Positions 26,710-35,001 of a stretch of DNA of 64,000 bases are shown here, one piece after another. The translations under genes and the position numbers were made by a program. This DNA is from RUG13409 sp045616985 (GTDB lineage: Bacteria > Bacillota > Clostridia > Peptostreptococcales > Anaerovoracaceae). The stretch lies in contig JAZLHU010000042.1 of NCBI GenBank assembly GCA_045616985.1, positions 19,697 through 83,696 of the forward strand. Direction: 5' to 3'. Below the pieces are notes generated by a model, which saw only the letters and a program-made list of their open reading frames with translations, was not told the DNA's origin and did not search any database. Position 1 is the stretch's first letter. Each line of letters opens with the position of its first letter.

Positions 26710-29181
26710 TCAATCCTTTACTACAATGTTCAGAAGCTTTCCGGGAACAGCTATCACTTTAACAACATCTTTTCCTGCAACAAGAGCCCGGACCTTTTCT
26801 TCAGCCATACAAAGCTTTTCCATTTCATCCCTGCCGAGTCCTGTCGGAATGTCAAGCTTTTCTCTGACCTTTCCGTTTAATTGAACAACGATTTCAACTG
26901 TATCCTTAACAAGAGCCGACTCATCATATTTGGGCCATGCTTCATGGTATAAAGTATCGGCATTTCCGAGTCCCTCCCACATTTCTTCGCAAATATGCGG
27001 AACAAAAGGAGAAAGCATCAGAATAAGCTTTTCTGTAGCATCTCTTAAAAGTCCGATGTTAACATTCTCAAGCTCTTTATATCTGTAAAGCTCGTTAACA
27101 AGCTCCATCAGAGCCGCAATGGCAGTATTAAAGTTAAATCTGCTGCTTACATCCTCGCTGACACGTTTGATTGTGTTGTTTAATATATAAGCAAGCTGTT
27201 TATCATCCTTGCCTTCGATCGTGTAAGCTGCAGGTATGCCCTTTGTAAGAGAAGACATCTGATAAACCAGTCTGTATACTCTGTTAAGGAATTTATAGGA
27301 TCCCTCAACACCTGTATCAGACCATTCAAGCTCTTTTTCAGGAGGCGCAGCAAAGAGTATAAATAATCTTGCCGTATCAGCACCGTACTTTTCTATAATT
27401 TCTTCAGGGCTCACAACATTACCGACAGATTTACTCATTTTGCTTCCGTCCTTTAATACCATGCCTTGAGTAAGAAGGTTCTTAAATGGTTCGTCAACGT
27501 TTACAAGTCCCAAATCATAAAGGACCTTAGTAAAGAATCTTGAATACAGAAGATGCAGGATAGCGTGTTCAACACCACCGATGTATTGATCAACATCCAT
27601 CCAATATGCTGCCTTTTTTGGATCAAATGCAGCCTTATCATTTTTTGCATCTGTATATCTCAGGAAATACCAGGATGAATCAAGGAACGTATCCATTGTA
27701 TCAACCTCTCTCTTAGCAGCTTTTCCGCAGCAAGGACATTTAGTATCAATAAAGGTCTTCGAGGTTGCAATCGGAGATTCTCCCTTCCCTGTAAACTCAA
27801 CATCTGTCGGAAGCAAAACAGGGAGATTCTCTTCCTTTTCAGGCACCCATCCGCAATCAGGGCAATGCACCATGGGAATCGGTGTACCCCAATAACGCTG
27901 ACGTGAAATAAGCCAGTCTCTTAATTTAAAGTTTGTTGTCTTTTTGCCAACACCTTTTTTAACAAAGCTATCACCAATTACTTGAATAGCTTTAATGTTA
28001 TTAAGTCCGTTGTATTCTCCGGAATTAATCATAACGCCTTCTGCAGCAACAGCTTCAGCAAGGTTGTTGTAATCGATATCACCGCCGCAATCAACAACAG
28101 GAATAATCGGAAGACCGAATTTTTTTGCAAAGTCAAAGTCTCTCTGGTCATGTGCGGGTACGCCCATAACAATACCTGTTCCGTAACCCATAAGAACATA
28201 ATCTGCAAGATAAAGCGGAATCTCTTTTCCGTTTGCCGGATTTATTACATATCTGCCGGTAAATACGCCCGTCTTTTCCTTTGCAGTTGAAGTTCGTTCA
28301 ATGTCAGACTGTTTCTTTGCAGCTTCAATGTACTCCCTGCATTCCTTCTCTGTCTGAGAACCTTTAATAAGCTCTTCTACATAAGGATGCTCAGGAGAGA
28401 TTACCATAAAGCTTACACCGTATATTGTATCCACACGTGTTGTGAATACTGTCATGGGAAGATTTCCGTCTTTAAGCTGATATGTTACTTCGTAACCGGT
28501 GGACTTACCGATCCAGTTGCGCTGCATTGTCTTAACCTTTTCAGGCCAACCTTCAAGCTTGTCTATATCAGTTAAAAGCCTGTCTGCATAATCGGTAATC
28601 TTTAAATACCACTGAGAAAGATTTTTCTTTGTTACATCTGATTTGCAGCGTTCGCATTTCCCGTCAATAACCTGTTCGTTAGCAAGAACCGTTGCACAGG
28701 ACGGGCACCAGTTAACGGGGTTTTCTTTCTTGTAGGCAAGACCCTTTTTATAGAACCGGATAAAGATCCATTGCATCCATTTGTAGTAATCCTCTTTATA
28801 GGTACAAGCTTCCCTGTCCCAATCATAGGAAAAACCAAGCTGCTTAAGCTGATTTTCCATTTCCGCAATGTTTGAAGAGGTCCATACCGCCGGATGAGAA
28901 CCATTCTTGATTGCAGCGTTTTCAGCCGGAAGCCCAAAGGAGTCAAATCCGATCGGATGAAGAACGTTGTAACCATTCATTGTCTTAAACCTTGCTACAA
29001 CATCACCGATTGAATAATTTCTGACATGACCCATATGCAGCTTACCGCTCGGATACGGAAACATTTCCAGACAATAATACTTCTTTTTGTATTCATCCTC
29101 CGTCACATGAAAAAGATCCTTCTCGGCCCACACATTTTGCCATTTGTTTTCTATTGATTTAAAATCATACAATTCTTTCAT
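26710..29181 (-). CDS. leuS: Leucyl-tRNA synthetase
   Basis: 823-residue class I synthetase. The HIGH motif appears as HMGH at 49-52 within PYPSGKLHMGH. The editing domain contains FTTRVDTIYG, and KMSKS is in DGSKMSKSVGN. A Cys4 zinc cluster (CPSC and CERC) lies around 160-180 and a second (CPDC, CPCC) around 430-480. It charges tRNA-Leu; a tRNA-Leu(CAA) gene is encoded at 37780-37868. AAAGGG precedes the ATG. No T-box leader is visible in the 15-bp gap upstream, so it probably relies on the promoter of the upstream gene. Confidence 0.96.
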   Translation of the reverse strand: MKELYDFKSIENKWQNVWAEKDLFHVTEDEYKKKYYCLEMFPYPSGKLHMGHVRNYSIGDVVARFKTMNGYNVLHPIGFDSFGLPAENAAIKNGSHPAVWTSSNIAEMENQLKQLGFSYDWDREACTYKEDYYKWMQWIFIRFYKKGLAYKKENPVNWCPSCATVLANEQVIDGKCERCKSDVTKKNLSQWYLKITDYADRLLTDIDKLEGWPEKVKTMQRNWIGKSTGYEVTYQLKDGNLPMTVFTTRVDTIYGVSFMVISPEHPYVEELIKGSQTEKECREYIEAAKKQSDIERTSTAKEKTGVFTGRYVINPANGKEIPLYLADYVLMGYGTGIVMGVPAHDQRDFDFAKKFGLPIIPVVDCGGDIDYNNLAEAVAAEGVMINSGEYNGLNNIKAIQVIGDSFVKKGVGKKTTNFKLRDWLISRQRYWGTPIPMVHCPDCGWVPEKEENLPVLLPTDVEFTGKGESPIATSKTFIDTKCPCCGKAAKREVDTMDTFLDSSWYFLRYTDAKNDKAAFDPKKAAYWMDVDQYIGGVEHAILHLLYSRFFTKVLYDLGLVNVDEPFKNLLTQGMVLKDGSKMSKSVGNVVSPEEIIEKYGADTARLFILFAAPPEKELEWSDTGVEGSYKFLNRVYRLVYQMSSLTKGIPAAYTIEGKDDKQLAYILNNTIKRVSEDVSSRFNFNTAIAALMELVNELYRYKELENVNIGLLRDATEKLILMLSPFVPHICEEMWEGLGNADTLYHEAWPKYDESALVKDTVEIVVQLNGKVREKLDIPTGLGRDEMEKLCMAEEKVRALVAGKDVVKVIAVPGKLLNIVVKD

Positions 29182-29196
29182 ATTTTATCCCTTTCA

Positions 29197-29550
29197 CTAA
29201 TCAGCATCCGGTGTAAATTCAACAAAACTGCAATCGCCCCAAACCTTTTCTATTTGATATCGTTCTCTTTGTTCAGGCGAAAAAATATTTACGATAATAT
29301 CACCGTAATCCATAAGAATCCATCCGGAATCGCCCTTACCTTCTATATGCTTAACAAGAAGACCTTCCTCTGCAAGCTTATCCTCGAGGATATCCTTTAC
29401 AGAATCCATCTGTCTTTTGCTGCCGGCTGTGCATAAAAGGAAATAATCCGCAAAGCCGGATTTAACAGAAATATCTATAATAGATATATCCTTTGCCCTG
29501 TTGCTGTCTAAAACCTGTGCAGCAAATAATGTCAATTCTTTATTATTCAT
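29197..29550 (-). CDS. rsfS: Ribosomal silencing factor RsfS
   Basis: 117 residues from the ATG at 29550, preceded by AAGGAG; the longer frame to 29613 is not supported. It has the conserved segments ADYFLLCTA, GWILMDYGDIIVNIF and YQIEKVWGD. RsfS binds ribosomal protein L14 and blocks 50S-30S joining during starvation. It overlaps the yqeK end by 8 nt. The yqeK-rsfS pair is conserved in Bacillota. Confidence 0.93.
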   Translation of the reverse strand: MNNKELTLFAAQVLDSNRAKDISIIDISVKSGFADYFLLCTAGSKRQMDSVKDILEDKLAEEGLLVKHIEGKGDSGWILMDYGDIIVNIFSPEQRERYQIEKVWGDCSFVEFTPDAD

Positions 29551-30073
29551 GTTTCTCCTTTTTTCTGATCTCTTCTTTAAGCCATTCAATACATTCAAGA
29601 GAAGTCTCTTCATACTCTCTTCCTGAACGCTCTACAACATCTTTGCTCTCAAGCATCATCTCCAAGAATACCGGATTGATATCATCGTCTTCATTAAGAC
29701 GTCTTCTGAAATATTCTACGCTCGGATAATCTCTTGCAGGTTCAGTAAGATCAGCACATTTTATAACCCTTTCCAGAATACTCATATTGGCTCTGCCGAC
29801 CGTATGATACTTTATGGCATTGAGAATATCCTCGTCGTCAACGCCAAATTTTTCTTTAATCAATTTTGCAGCTGCCGGACCATGCTGCAGCGCACCTTCA
29901 CCCTTACAGGCATCGTGGAAAACTGCCGCAATTCTTGCTTTATCAATATCTGCCCCGAATTTCTCTGCATATCCGACTGCTGTTTCAACAACACCTAAGG
30001 TATGTTCATATCTGTGCTGACCGACATTTTCCTTTACATACTTATGCAATTTTTCGAATAAGTCTTCGTACAT
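29543..30073 (-). CDS. yqeK: HD-domain phosphohydrolase YqeK
   Basis: 176-residue HD hydrolase; characterised YqeK enzymes cleave Ap4A symmetrically to ADP. Metal-site residues are H20 and H24 in GQHRYEHT, and HD at 53-54 in VFHDACKGEG. The total length is a little below the common 185-195. The ATG shares one base with the aspS stop. The usual upstream partner nadD is absent and aspS takes its place. Confidence 0.88.
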   Translation of the reverse strand: MYEDLFEKLHKYVKENVGQHRYEHTLGVVETAVGYAEKFGADIDKARIAAVFHDACKGEGALQHGPAAAKLIKEKFGVDDEDILNAIKYHTVGRANMSILERVIKCADLTEPARDYPSVEYFRRRLNEDDDINPVFLEMMLESKDVVERSGREYEETSLECIEWLKEEIRKKEKHE

Positions 30074-31842
30074 TAAACTGTTGTCTTAATTGATAATTCT
30101 TCTTGCTGCTGATCTGAAACAATTGTAGGAGCTTCAGACATTACACACTGTGCATTCTGATTCTTCGGAAATGCAATAACCTGTCTGATATCATCTGTTC
30201 CCACAAGCAGCATGCAAAGTCTGTCAAGACCGAATGCAAGTCCGCCGTGAGGCGGAGCACCATACTTAAATGCATCAATAAAGAATCCGAATCTGGTTTT
30301 GATCTCATCTTCTGAAAGCTGCAGGACCTCGAATATCTTCTTCTGCAGACCGCTGTCGTGAATTCTTATAGAGCCGCCGCCCGCCTCATAGCCATTGATA
30401 ACGATATCGTAGGCATCAGCATAAACCTTATCAAGCTCGCCGCTTTCAATATAACGAATATGTTCCTTCTTCGGTGATGTAAACGGATGGTGCATTGCCA
30501 TGTATCTGTTTTCTTCATCAGACCACTCAAACATCGGAAAATCAACAACCCACAGAAGTTTAAACTCGTTTGGATCCAGCATTCCCATTTTACCTGCAAG
30601 GTCTCTCCTGAGAAAACCAAGGGAAGCCCAGACGACATCCTTTTTACCGGAAACGATAAGTATTAAATCGCCAACCTCAGCACTAAATTTTTCGCAAATC
30701 TTTGAAAGTCCTTCCTGATCAAAGAACTTGTTGACAGAGGACTTGATTTCATCCTCTTCTTTTCTTATCCAGACAAGTCCTTTTGCTCCGTAAGCTTTAA
30801 TTGCTTCAGTCATCTTATCAATATCTTTTCTGGAGAACTTATCCGAACATCCGTTCATATTGATGCCCATAACTTTTCCGCCATCCTTTAAAGCATTTGT
30901 AAATACTTCAAAGCCGGAATCTTTTACTGTATCAGCAATATCAACAAGCTCAAATCCTATACGAAGATCCGGCTTATCGGAACCATATCTGTTCATTGCT
31001 TCATCCCAGGACATTCTCGGAAGCGGAAGCTGCAGATCTATACCCTTCATTTCTTTAAAAAGCTTCTTTAAGAATCGTTCCTGAACGGCAATAATGTCAT
31101 CCTGATCAACAAAGGACATTTCAAGGTCTATCTGCGTAAATTCCGGCTGACGATCAGCTCTGAGGTCTTCGTCTCTGTAGCACTTTGCAATCTGTATATA
31201 ACGATCCGTTCCGCCTATCATAAGAAGCTGCTTAAACTGCTGAGGACTCTGCGGAAGTGCATAAAATTTTCCGGGATTAACCCTTGATGGAACAAGATAG
31301 TCCCTTGCCCCTTCAGGTGTAGGTTTTGCAAGCACAGGGGTTTCCACTTCAGTAAATCCGTTTTCGTAATAGAAATCGCGAATCACATGATACATCTTGC
31401 TTCTGAACTGCAGTGTTTTTTGCATAACAGGTTTACGAAGGTCAAGATATCTGTATTTAAGCCTTAATTCTCCTGAAACATTATCATCATCCTTAATATA
31501 GATCGGAGGTGTATCAGATTCAGAATAAATACTTATTTCACTTGCAAGTATTTCAATATATCCTGTTTCGATTTCATTGTTTTTGTTTTCCCTTTCACGT
31601 ACAACACCTGTAATTCCGACTGCAAATTCAGAACGAAGCGTCTCTGCCTTCTCAATCGCCTCGCCTGGTGTTCCGTCTCCAAATACGACCTGAACAATAC
31701 CGCTGCGATCTCTGATGTCCGCAAAAATTAAAGAGCCCAGTCTTCTGTTTTTTGCAACCCATCCGTTAACGGTAACCGTTTCACCGATATTTTCCTCTCT
31801 TAATGTTCCGCAATAATGCGTTCTTTTTAAAAGCTTATCCAT
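30073..31842 (-). CDS. aspS: Aspartyl-tRNA synthetase
   Basis: 589-residue bacterial-type class II synthetase: an N-terminal OB anticodon domain (1-105), a catalytic core with motif 2 (IQIAKCYRDEDLRADRQPEF) and motif 3 (GLAFGLDRL), and the inserted GAD domain around 310-415. It cannot be told from sequence whether it also charges tRNA-Asn. The start is supported by GGAG and shares a base with the hisS stop. The hisS-aspS order is standard in Bacillota. Confidence 0.96.
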   Translation of the reverse strand: MDKLLKRTHYCGTLREENIGETVTVNGWVAKNRRLGSLIFADIRDRSGIVQVVFGDGTPGEAIEKAETLRSEFAVGITGVVRERENKNNEIETGYIEILASEISIYSESDTPPIYIKDDDNVSGELRLKYRYLDLRKPVMQKTLQFRSKMYHVIRDFYYENGFTEVETPVLAKPTPEGARDYLVPSRVNPGKFYALPQSPQQFKQLLMIGGTDRYIQIAKCYRDEDLRADRQPEFTQIDLEMSFVDQDDIIAVQERFLKKLFKEMKGIDLQLPLPRMSWDEAMNRYGSDKPDLRIGFELVDIADTVKDSGFEVFTNALKDGGKVMGINMNGCSDKFSRKDIDKMTEAIKAYGAKGLVWIRKEEDEIKSSVNKFFDQEGLSKICEKFSAEVGDLILIVSGKKDVVWASLGFLRRDLAGKMGMLDPNEFKLLWVVDFPMFEWSDEENRYMAMHHPFTSPKKEHIRYIESGELDKVYADAYDIVINGYEAGGGSIRIHDSGLQKKIFEVLQLSEDEIKTRFGFFIDAFKYGAPPHGGLAFGLDRLCMLLVGTDDIRQVIAFPKNQNAQCVMSEAPTIVSDQQQEELSIKTTV

Positions 31843-33086
31843 TATTTAATCTCCTCAAGCAATTTATCCAAGGCTATTTCCCTCTGAGTTGAATTCTGCA
31901 TATCTCTGAGGCTTACCGTACCTTTTGAAAGTTCGTCATCACCGATAAGCACAACGTACGATGCGCCGAGTCTGTCAGCATATTTGAACTGATTTTTAAG
32001 ACTTCTGTCAGACACATCAGTCATTGCGTTTATTTCGGCATTCCTTAAATCCTTACAAATGGTCAAAGCCTTTTTCTTAGCCTCATCGCCAAGTCCGGCA
32101 ACAAATACTTTACATTCAGGATCATTCGGAATCTCGATACCTGCAGCTTCCAGTGTAAGAAGCAATCTCTCAATTCCAAGACCGAAACCAACACCCGGTA
32201 CAGGAGGCCCGCCAAGCTGCTCAATAAGATGATCGTATCTTCCGCCTCCGCAAACAGTAGACTGTGCTCCGAGTTTATCTGAAACAAATTCAAATGCCGT
32301 TTTTGTATAATAGTCAAGACCTCTGACGATCCCGGGATCAACAACAAAAGGAATATTTAATGTGTCAAGGTATACGGTAAGTTCATCAAATGCTTTTTTG
32401 CAGTCATCGCAAAGATAATCAAGCATGCGTGGAGCACCATCAACCAGTTTATTGCATTCCGGACTCTTGCAATCAAGCATACGCATTGGATTTCTTTCAT
32501 ATCTGCCCTTGCATGTATCGCAGAACTTATCAAGATTTGGTCTTAGGAAATCCTGAAGCACCGTTCTGTATTTCGCCCTGCATTCAGGACAGCCTATGCT
32601 GTTTACCTTAAGAAGAAGGTCATCGATGCCTACGCTGCACAGGAAATCATATGCAAGACCGATAACCTCTGCATCTGCAAGCATACTGTCCGACCCGAAT
32701 ATTTCAACACCAAACTGGTGGAATTCCCGCTGTCTTCCCTTCTGCATTTTTTCATAGCGAAAACATGGCGTGTTATACCAGTACCTTACAGGAAGCGTTT
32801 CCGCATAAAGCTTGTTTTCAACAAACGATCTTACAACCCCGGCAGTACCTTCCGGCTTTAAAGTAAGGCTTCTGTCCGAAATCTCAAAGGTATACATTTC
32901 CTTTTGAACAACATCCGTTGTATCGCCTATTCCGCGCTTAAACAATTCGGTATGTTCAAACATCGGGGTTCTGATTTCCCTGAATCCGTATTTCTTTGCA
33001 GTGTCCCGGAATTTCTTTTCAAGCCATTGCCATTTATATGACTCAGCAGGAAGAATATCCTTTGTGCCTTTTGGAATATTTATCAT
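31842..33086 (-). CDS. hisS: Histidyl-tRNA synthetase
   Basis: 414-residue class II synthetase. Motif 1 lies in the KYGFREIRTPMFEH region, motif 2 in CFRYEKMQKGRQREF, the histidine-specific element LVKNSIG-like (LLKVNSIGC) near 165 and GLDYYTKTAFE near 260, and the C-terminal anticodon domain begins near residue 325. Four Cys in a CDTC...C...CDDC insert (about 190-235) suggest a zinc-binding element seen in some clostridial HisRS. It overlaps hemZ by ATGA. Confidence 0.95.
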   Translation of the reverse strand: MINIPKGTKDILPAESYKWQWLEKKFRDTAKKYGFREIRTPMFEHTELFKRGIGDTTDVVQKEMYTFEISDRSLTLKPEGTAGVVRSFVENKLYAETLPVRYWYNTPCFRYEKMQKGRQREFHQFGVEIFGSDSMLADAEVIGLAYDFLCSVGIDDLLLKVNSIGCPECRAKYRTVLQDFLRPNLDKFCDTCKGRYERNPMRMLDCKSPECNKLVDGAPRMLDYLCDDCKKAFDELTVYLDTLNIPFVVDPGIVRGLDYYTKTAFEFVSDKLGAQSTVCGGGRYDHLIEQLGGPPVPGVGFGLGIERLLLTLEAAGIEIPNDPECKVFVAGLGDEAKKKALTICKDLRNAEINAMTDVSDRSLKNQFKYADRLGASYVVLIGDDELSKGTVSLRDMQNSTQREIALDKLLEEIK

Positions 33087-34396
33087 ATTACTATTCCGTT
33101 ATCCTTTCTTAGTATCATTTCATCAATCCTGTCGATGTATATTTCGTAATTACTTACATTGGCCACACGTTCCAGCCTGTTTTCTTCAGGGTAAAAAATC
33201 TTTGAAATACCACCCGCACCTAAAGCAATAATGCTTTGGGTTTCTTCCATGATTCGTATATTGTATATGCTTGCCGTATTGTTTTTGCAATAACCGACAT
33301 TTTCAAAATTGCCTGCCATATGCTTTTGTCTGTACATGTAGTAAGGCTTATAATCCTCAGACAATAACCCGGATGCAATATCAAGCATGTCTTCAACAAC
33401 TCCTGCCTGCTTAAAAGCATACTCCGGGTCTATCTCAATAAGCCTGCTGGCCTTTTTAACGGCAAGAGTATGTACTGTAATGTTTTCAGGATTCATTTTC
33501 AGTATTGCAGTAAGAGTGTTTTTAAAATCACCGGCAGTTTCCCCGGGAAGTCCGCATATAAGATCCATATTTACAATAAACGGGAAACTCCTTGCCATCT
33601 CATAAGCTTCAATAATCTGTTTCGCGCTGTGATGTCTTCCGATTGCTTTCAGCGTGACATCATTCATGGTCTGCGGATTTATACTGATTCTGTTTGCCCC
33701 ATAAGCTTTAATAAGCTCAAGCTTGGAAAGAGTAATTGTATCAGGTCGTCCTGCTTCAACCGTCCACTCAGATGTTTTTGGACTGATAAAAAACTTCCTT
33801 GTGAGTGAAAGCAGCCTTTCGAAATCCTCATCATCCAACGAACTCGGAGTGCCTCCGCCGATATATACAGATTCAGCATACATACCTTCTCTGTCCATTA
33901 TTCTTTTTGTTTCCGTAATCTCTTTTTCCAAAGCTGCCATGTAGGCAGAGGCTCTTTCCTTGGATATTACATTACTTGTAAAAGAACAATACAGACACCT
34001 GCTTGGGCAAAAAGGTATCCCTATATAAACCCCGCATGCAAATCTGTCAGTATTCGGATTAACACCTTTTTGAACTGTGTATATATCCTGAAGCAGTTTG
34101 ATTTTTCTATCTGCCAAATAATACTCATCCTTCATTAAGTCAGAAGCTTTATCAAATCCGTTCTCTCTGACGAGCTGATTGAAAAGCTTGCCCGGCCTCA
34201 CCCCGGTAAGTATCCCCCAATCAAGCTCCCTGCCGGTAAATTCCGCCAAAGCTTTATAAGCATTTTGCTTTTGACGATTCTTAGTAAGAGTCTGTCCGTC
34301 AATTTCAAGCTTAAACCGATCTTGCGGCAAAAACATTTTTGCAAGTTCATTTACCTCATATGCAGATTTTTCATCAGATGCATATATTTTAAACAA
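33083..34396 (-). CDS. hemZ: Oxygen-independent coproporphyrinogen III dehydrogenase-like radical SAM protein HemZ
   Basis: 437 residues from a TTG at 34396, chosen because AGAAGAGG lies 10 nt upstream and the peptide then begins like HemZ; an in-frame TTG at 34417 gives 444 residues. The radical SAM 4Fe-4S motif is CPSRCLYC (Cys130, 134, 137 on the shorter numbering), with a GGGTPSSL SAM loop. The HemN-type domain extends to about 370. Family members are annotated as coproporphyrinogen dehydrogenases, although several HemN-like proteins are haem chaperones or of other function. hemZ next to hisS is a recurring arrangement in Clostridia. No other haem gene is present here. Confidence 0.85.
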   Translation of the reverse strand: MFKIYASDEKSAYEVNELAKMFLPQDRFKLEIDGQTLTKNRQKQNAYKALAEFTGRELDWGILTGVRPGKLFNQLVRENGFDKASDLMKDEYYLADRKIKLLQDIYTVQKGVNPNTDRFACGVYIGIPFCPSRCLYCSFTSNVISKERASAYMAALEKEITETKRIMDREGMYAESVYIGGGTPSSLDDEDFERLLSLTRKFFISPKTSEWTVEAGRPDTITLSKLELIKAYGANRISINPQTMNDVTLKAIGRHHSAKQIIEAYEMARSFPFIVNMDLICGLPGETAGDFKNTLTAILKMNPENITVHTLAVKKASRLIEIDPEYAFKQAGVVEDMLDIASGLLSEDYKPYYMYRQKHMAGNFENVGYCKNNTASIYNIRIMEETQSIIALGAGGISKIFYPEENRLERVANVSNYEIYIDRIDEMILRKDNGIVI

Positions 34397-34991
34397 ACGG
34401 ATTGTACCTCTTCTCAAATCCTATGGTTGTTTCATCGTTATGACCGGGAAGGACCCTTGTGTCATCCGGCAAAGCAAACAGCTTATTGTGAATTGAATCC
34501 AAAAGCTCTGGCATGCTTCCCGTCGGAAAATCTGTTCTTCCGACAGAAGCCTGAAATAATGTATCTCCGGAAAACAATGTTTTCTCGGCTAAAATGCAAA
34601 TACTTCCGGAGGAATGTCCCGGAGTTTCAAGGAACTTGATTTCAATATTGCCGCACTGAAGAATATCCTCATCCTTAACCCAGATATCAGCGGTGATTCC
34701 GCCTTTACCCATACTGAGATCTCTGTCAAAAAGCAATTTAGCTTCTTTTTTACCTGCAACGAGCTTTGCATCCGGAAAAGCTTTTCTGTAAAAATCCAGG
34801 CCATCGGTATGGTCAAAATGTCCATGCGTAAGAATAATATATTCAAGATCGAGATTGAGCCTGTTTACATCATCAATGATCGCCTGACAACGAGAAGAAG
34901 CATCCACCAAAAAAGCCTTGTCTGTTTCTTCATCCCATACAAGATAATCATTATTCTCAATCATTCCCACACAAAATGTTTTTACTTTCAT
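34389..34991 (-). CDS. Metallo-beta-lactamase fold hydrolase (glyoxalase II-like)
   Basis: 200-residue hydrolase with the zinc motif HGHFDH at 56-61, a second His in ETPGHSSGS near 132-136, the bridging Asp in LFSGDTLF, and a final LPGHNDETT. It belongs to the YqgX/GloB-like group, for which thioester hydrolysis is proposed; the true substrate is unknown. GGGGAC precedes the ATG. It lies between relA and hemZ with close spacing, a placement conserved in Clostridia. Confidence 0.87.
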   Translation of the reverse strand: MKVKTFCVGMIENNDYLVWDEETDKAFLVDASSRCQAIIDDVNRLNLDLEYIILTHGHFDHTDGLDFYRKAFPDAKLVAGKKEAKLLFDRDLSMGKGGITADIWVKDEDILQCGNIEIKFLETPGHSSGSICILAEKTLFSGDTLFQASVGRTDFPTGSMPELLDSIHNKLFALPDDTRVLPGHNDETTIGFEKRYNPFV

Positions 34992-35001
34992 AACGTCCCC
35001 T

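Noticed and set aside
26710..33086. T-box leaders for leuS, aspS or hisS
   Set aside because: The gaps ahead of these genes are 0-16 nt, too short for a T-box, and no specifier or antiterminator structure was seen.
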